From Streptomyces sp. SN-593 (GTDB lineage Bacteria; Actinomycetota; Actinomycetes; Streptomycetales; Streptomycetaceae): a stretch of DNA of 64,000 nt. Below, piece by piece: positions 57,559-64,000 of the stretch. Made by a program: the position numbers and the translations under genes. Numbering within the stretch: position 1 is the stretch's first letter; each line of letters begins with the position of its first letter. Under the pieces are notes generated by a model. That model was not told the origin of the DNA. It did no database searches and saw nothing but the letters and a program-made list of their open reading frames with translations. The DNA is taken from contig NZ_AP018365.1 of NCBI RefSeq assembly GCF_016756395.1, positions 1,805,501 through 1,869,500 on the forward strand, read 5' to 3'.

Positions 57559-57564
57559 TACACT
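57559..57564 (+). promoter_or_regulatory. -10 box TACACT of the ileS transcript
   Basis: TACACT lies 6-7 nt before the first bases of the T-box stem I (near 57571). No clear -35 is seen. The stretch 57288-57550, divergent from the DksA-like gene, shows no other feature. Confidence 0.5.
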
Positions 57565-57570
57565 GGGCGC

Positions 57571-57868
57571 AGCGAAAGGCGTGGATGGGACGAGTAGCGC
57601 CGCACGCAGCCATGAGCGACCCGGGGACGGTGGAAGCCCGGGGGTGTGCGCGGTGCGAAGATCACCCCGGAGCCGCCGGAAGAAGGCCCACGGGCGCGCC
57701 GAGCACGGTGCCCGTCCGCTGGTAGAACCGGCCTCGCGACCCCAATGAGGGGGCGGTGGGTCCCACGGGCCCGTACACCGCCAAGGAGGGTGGTACCGCG
57801 GGAGCGCCGGCACGGGTTCTCGTCCCTCCGACGGAAGAACGCGACAAGCGACAAGCGTCCGCCGGAGG
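57571..57868 (+). promoter_or_regulatory. T-box riboswitch, ileS, isoleucine specifier ATC
   Basis: The leader holds stem I with GATGGGACGAGTAG (near 57584), a specifier loop with GCGAAG then ATC (57661-57663, Ile), and the T-box core AGGGTGGTACCGCGGG (57787-57802). Its TGGT (57791-57794) matches the ACCA end of uncharged tRNA-Ile. CCCTCC (57824-57829) can pair either with GGAGGG (57785-57790) of the antisequestrator or with the GGAGG ribosome site (57864-57868). Thus uncharged tRNA should open translation of ileS, the translational type known from actinobacteria. Confidence 0.9.
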
Positions 57869-57879
57869 AAGAACCCCTG

Positions 57880-61017
<3,138 letters not shown>

Positions 61018-61022
61018 CCGCG

Positions 61023-61055
61023 GAGGGGCGCGTGGGGGCATCCCACGCGCCCCTC
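61023..61055 (+). terminator. Terminator after ileS
   Basis: Perfect 14-bp arms GAGGGGCGCGTGGG (61023-61036) and CCCACGCGCCCCTC (61042-61055) with a 5-nt loop begin 6 nt after the ileS stop. Confidence 0.85.
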
Positions 61056-61109
61056 GGGGTGACCGGCGTTCGGGGCCCGCCCTCGTGGGACGGGTGGGCG
61101 GACGCGCAC

Positions 61110-61155
61110 AAGGTCCGGGCCCCGCTGGGGAGGATTCCCCGGGGGCCCGGACCTT
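61110..61155 (-). terminator. Terminator after divIVA
   Basis: Perfect 14-bp arms AAGGTCCGGGCCCC (61110-61123) and its complement (61142-61155) with an inner GGGGA/TCCCC pair lie 25 nt after the divIVA stop. It would work in both directions. Confidence 0.85.
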
Positions 61156-61179
61156 CGTCGTGCTGGGTGGAGTGACGCC

Positions 61180-62463
61180 CTAGTTGTCGTCCTCGTCGAT
61201 CAGGAAGCCGCGCATCGGCGTCGGCGCCTGCTGCAACGGCTGCGGTCCCTGGGGGCGCACCGGTGCCATCGGCTGCGTCATCGCGGGGGACATCTGCTGC
61301 TGGCCGCCGTACGTCGGGCCGGGCCCGTGCCCGTTGCCCATGGAGCCGTTCTGCCCGGCACCGCCGCCGTAGGACGGGCCGCCGGAACCGCCGTGCCCCA
61401 TCGCCGCACCGGCACCCGCGGGCGCCATCCCGCCCATGGAGCCGTTGCCCCCCATCGATCCGCCGCCCATGGAGGGAGCGGACGGCAGCGAGGGCGCGGG
61501 CGGGGAGGTCCGCGGCGGGGCGAGCGAGTCGTCCGCCTGGTTCTCCAACTGGCGCAGCTGCGACTCCAGGTAGGACTTCAGCCGGGTGCGGTACTCCCGC
61601 TCGAAGCCGCGCAGGTCCTCGACCTTGCGCTCGAGCGTGGCACGCGCGGACTCCAGCGATCCCATCGCGACGCGGTGCTTCTCCTGGGCGTCCCGCTCCA
61701 GCGCGTCGGCCTTGGCACGGGCGTCCCGCTCCAGGCCCTCGGCGCGGCTGCGCGCCTCACCGACGATCTTGTTGGCCTCCGACCGCGCCTCGGCGATCGC
61801 CTGGTCCGCGGTCTGCTGGGCGAGCGAGAGGACGCGGGCGGCGCTGTCGCCACCGGGGCCCTGCTGCTGCATCGGGTGCTGACCCATCGGGCCGGGGCCG
61901 CCGGGGCCCTGCATGCCCGGACCACCCGGACCGCCGGGGCCCTGCATCCCGCCGGGTCCACCCGGCCCCTGCATGCCGCCGGGACCCTGCTGCTGCATGG
62001 GGTGGCCCTGCTGCATCGGGTGCTGACCCATCTGCCCCATCGGGCCGGGGCCCTGCTGCTGCATCGGGTGCTGGCCCATCTGCTGCATCGGGCCCGGGCC
62101 GTGCTGCTGCTGGCCGCTCGGTCCAGCCGGCAACTGCGGCGCGCCGCCCGGCAGCTGGGGCGGACCCACCTGCTGCTGCGGCATCTGCTGCTGCACCGGC
62201 TGGGGTCCGGATATGGCGGCGGGCACCGGACGGTCCTGCTGCTCCGGCTTGCGCATGTTCTGCGACTGCTGCTGCTGGTTGGCAGCGGCGGCACGGGTCG
62301 CGGCGGCCAGCTTGGCCCGCAGGTCCTCGTTCTCGCGGAGCAGTCGGGTCAACTCCGCCTCGACCTCGTCGAGGAAGGCGTCGACCTCGTCCTCGTCATA
62401 GCCCTCTCGGAGGCGGACGGTCGTGAACTGCTTGTTCCGAACGTCCTCGGGGGTCAGCGGCAT
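61180..62463 (-). CDS. divIVA: DivIVA polar growth protein
   Basis: 427 aa. The N-terminal DivIVA domain begins MPLTPEDVRNKQFTTVRLRE and continues into a coiled coil. A Gln/Met/Pro/Gly-rich stretch (about 70-205) with repeats of GQHPMQQ and MQGPGGPGG follows. A second coiled coil (about 210-305: AQQTADQAIAEARSEANKIV) and a Gly/Met/Pro-rich tail ending in FLIDEDDN complete it. DivIVA marks growing hyphal tips in streptomycetes. The ATG at 62463 has GAGGTGAAG upstream. Confidence 0.95.
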   Translation of the reverse strand: MPLTPEDVRNKQFTTVRLREGYDEDEVDAFLDEVEAELTRLLRENEDLRAKLAAATRAAAANQQQQSQNMRKPEQQDRPVPAAISGPQPVQQQMPQQQVGPPQLPGGAPQLPAGPSGQQQHGPGPMQQMGQHPMQQQGPGPMGQMGQHPMQQGHPMQQQGPGGMQGPGGPGGMQGPGGPGGPGMQGPGGPGPMGQHPMQQQGPGGDSAARVLSLAQQTADQAIAEARSEANKIVGEARSRAEGLERDARAKADALERDAQEKHRVAMGSLESARATLERKVEDLRGFEREYRTRLKSYLESQLRQLENQADDSLAPPRTSPPAPSLPSAPSMGGGSMGGNGSMGGMAPAGAGAAMGHGGSGGPSYGGGAGQNGSMGNGHGPGPTYGGQQQMSPAMTQPMAPVRPQGPQPLQQAPTPMRGFLIDEDDN

Positions 62464-62509
62464 CTCTTCACCTCAACGTGATCGTCGACATATCGGGAGC
62501 CCGCACCGT

Positions 62510-62797
62510 TCACATCAGACCCCCTACGACGGAGATCAGGATGTACACGATGATCATCAATACGAAGAAGGACAGGTCGAGCGCCACGCCCCCGAGACGT
62601 AGCGGCGGGATGAAACGCCGCAGAAGCTTAAGTGGCGGATCGGTGACAGTGTAGGTGGCTTCCAGGATGACCACCATCGCCTTCCCAGGGTGCCACGAAC
62701 GGGCGAACTGGAAGACGTAATCCATCACCAAACGGAAGATGAGCACGAACAGGAGGCAGTACAGCGCGATGTACAGCACCTGGAGTGCGACATTCAT
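62510..62797 (-). CDS. ylmG: YggT/YlmG family membrane protein
   Basis: 95 aa with two YggT membrane segments. VFQFARSWHPGKAMVVILEA and TDPPLKLLRRFIPPLRLGG between them are the landmarks. It lies between sepF and divIVA, as in other Gram-positive division clusters, and is thought to help chromosome or septum organisation. The ATG at 62797 has AGGGAAG upstream. Confidence 0.92.
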   Translation of the reverse strand: MNVALQVLYIALYCLLFVLIFRLVMDYVFQFARSWHPGKAMVVILEATYTVTDPPLKLLRRFIPPLRLGGVALDLSFFVLMIIVYILISVVGGLM

Positions 62798-62889
62798 CGC
62801 GCTTCCCTCTCCCCTGCTCATCCATCGGCCTGCCGACCGGGTCCTACATGTCGTGCGGTTGCGTTCTGCCTGGTCAGACCAGGTTCAGG

Positions 62890-63507
62890 TTAGCTCTGGT
62901 TGAAGAACCCACCCTCGGCGATGCGAGCCTTGTCCTCCGCCGTGACATCGACGTTAGCAGGCGAGAGCAGAAAGACCTTCTGCGTCACCCGCTCGATGCT
63001 GCCGTGCAGGCCGAAGACCAGACCGGCGGCAAAGTCGACAAGTCGCTTCGCGTCGGTGTCGTCCATCTCCGTCAAGTTCATGATCACCGGGGTGCCTTCG
63101 CGGAAGTGTTCCCCGATGGTACGGGCTTCGTTGTAGGTCCGGGGGTGCAGCGTGGTGATCCGGTACGGTTCCCGCTCTGACACGACCTTGGGCATGATCA
63201 CCGGTGCGTTCTTCTCCAGGTTCTGACGTTCGGGTGTGATGGATGCCACTGGGGCGATCCGCGGTTCGCGCGGTGCCGGGGCATGCACCAGCCGCGGGGG
63301 GTCGTCCTGCGGCTGCGGGCTCGGCGGCACGTGCTGGTTGTGCGGCCGGCGGGGGGCGGCGCGCTCGGGCTCCGGTTCGGCGCGGCCGCTGGGCGGCGTG
63401 GCCATCTCGGGCTCGAACTCGTCGTCGGGGTCGAAGCCCGGTCCGTCGTATCCGTCGTCCTCCACGAGGCCGAGGTAGACCGCCATCTTGCGCATCGCGC
63501 CGGCCAT
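62890..63507 (-). CDS. sepF: Cell division protein SepF
   Basis: 205 aa. The N-terminal [20 protein letters not shown] is the membrane-targeting amphipathic helix. An acidic/Pro-rich linker follows (about 25-105). The C-terminal SepF domain ([50 protein letters not shown] and VFLLSP) polymerises and tethers FtsZ to the membrane. The ATG at 63507 has GAGGA 8 nt upstream. Confidence 0.95.
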   Translation of the reverse strand: MAGAMRKMAVYLGLVEDDGYDGPGFDPDDEFEPEMATPPSGRAEPEPERAAPRRPHNQHVPPSPQPQDDPPRLVHAPAPREPRIAPVASITPERQNLEKNAPVIMPKVVSEREPYRITTLHPRTYNEARTIGEHFREGTPVIMNLTEMDDTDAKRLVDFAAGLVFGLHGSIERVTQKVFLLSPANVDVTAEDKARIAEGGFFNQS

Positions 63508-63602
63508 GCTCTGCGTCCTCTCAGCGGGGGTTCGGTCCGCGGCCACCGCTCCCGGCGGCCGCCACACCATATTTATGCTGTGGTCCGACTTGTTTGGTGA
63601 CG

Positions 63603-64000
63603 TTACCGGAGCCCGGGACGGACTCCGAGCACCGCCGTACCGACGCGTACATGTGTCGCCCCGGCGGCCACCGCATCGTCCAGATCCCGGCTCATCCCTG
63701 CCGAGACCATGTTCGCAGCCGGATGCGTCTCGCGCAGGCGGGATGAGATTTCCGCCAACCGCTCGAAGGCCGCGCGGGGTTGGCCGGCGTACGGGCCGGC
63801 CAGCGGAGCGACGGTCATCAGGCCGTCGAGCCGCAGCCCGTCGGCGGCGGCGACGGCGTCGGCGAGCGGACCCACCGCGTCGGGTGCCACCCCGCCGCGC
63901 TCGCCCCGGTCGCCGGACTCCGCGTCGAGGGCGACCTGCACCAGGCAGCCGAGCGGTCTGCCCGCGGCGAGGGCCGCGGCGGACAGCGCGGTGACCAGGC
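63603..64000 (-). CDS. YggS-family PLP-binding protein, 5' part outside the window
   Basis: The C-terminal 132 residues are visible. The end [20 protein letters not shown] and VRVGTAVLG is the hallmark of YggS/PROSC proteins, which keep pyridoxal phosphate in balance. [19 protein letters not shown] and [10 protein letters not shown] also match. It lies upstream of sepF, as ylmE does in other division clusters. Confidence 0.93.
   Translation of the reverse strand, partial: LVTALSAAALAAGRPLGCLVQVALDAESGDRGERGGVAPDAVGPLADAVAAADGLRLDGLMTVAPLAGPYAGQPRAAFERLAEISSRLRETHPAANMVSAGMSRDLDDAVAAGATHVRVGTAVLGVRPGLR

Noticed and set aside
61860-62180. CTGCTGCTGCAT-type repeats.
   Set aside because: They are the codons of the Gln/Met-rich repeats in DivIVA, not a separate repeat element.

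Overview
The window is a chromosomal segment of a high-GC actinomycete, almost certainly a member of the Streptomycetaceae (Streptomyces or a close relative). The base composition, the codon use, the families found only in actinobacteria (PriA, HGxxPAAW protein, TIGR02234, TIGR03085, TrpM, DUF2567) and the gene order (gltBD - lgt - trp genes - hisI - his operon - dnaE - rluD/lspA - ileS - divIVA/sepF) all match the conserved core of Streptomyces chromosomes. The species cannot be named from the sequence alone. There is no rRNA, tRNA, CRISPR array or transposase in the window.

Layout. 1-2042: 3' part of an aminopeptidase N gene, divergent from an unrecognised HExxH/zinc-ribbon protein (2293-3219). 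3497-9515: glutamate synthase genes gltB-gltD with a structured upstream region. 9967-12845: VIT-family transporter, lgt, and a membrane-anchored DsbA-like protein. 13098-18240: tryptophan genes trpA, trpB, trpM (47 codons) and trpC, with three small membrane-protein genes. 18496-26924: a block of two secreted S53-type peptidases around a LuxR/LAL-type ATPase regulator, which splits the trp region. 27232-29198: trpE and hisI. 29326-33480: a proline-rich membrane protein, a TIGR03085 protein, an MFS exporter and its probable winged-helix regulator with a very long palindromic operator. 33630-39617: the translationally coupled his operon hisD-hisC-hisB-(50-aa membrane protein)-hisH-priA-ridA-hisF. 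39805-45600: LON-substrate-binding domain protein, YbaK, DUF2567, an ABC exporter pair, an NYN-domain protein and a small basic protein. 45680-52790: dnaE, a membrane protein, a second DsbA-like protein, a dienelactone-hydrolase-like protein and an MscS channel. 52827-57287: Na+/H+ antiporter, rluD, lspA and a TraR/DksA-type zinc-finger protein with a lysine/alanine-rich tail. 57571-61017: T-box-controlled ileS. 61180-64000: the end of the cell-division cluster (divIVA, ylmG/yggT, sepF, partial yggS).

How the genes fit together. The window holds much of tryptophan and histidine synthesis. No trpF is seen, and the his operon carries priA, whose product in actinobacteria serves both pathways. 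GltBD supplies glutamate, the amino donor for HisC, and its formation from glutamine parallels the amidotransferase HisH. lgt and lspA, the two ends of lipoprotein maturation, are both present. Regulation visible in the DNA includes an ileS T-box with an ATC specifier, a 52-bp AT-rich palindrome before the winged-helix/MFS pair, a nested inverted repeat before gltB, and several genes whose -10 box lies 6-8 nt before the start codon, suggesting leaderless mRNAs.

Most remarkable points: the S53 peptidase/LAL regulator block inside the trp region; the long palindromic operator; the DksA-like protein that lacks its fourth zinc cysteine and has a histone-H1-like tail; and a family of dispersed long-arm intergenic hairpins.
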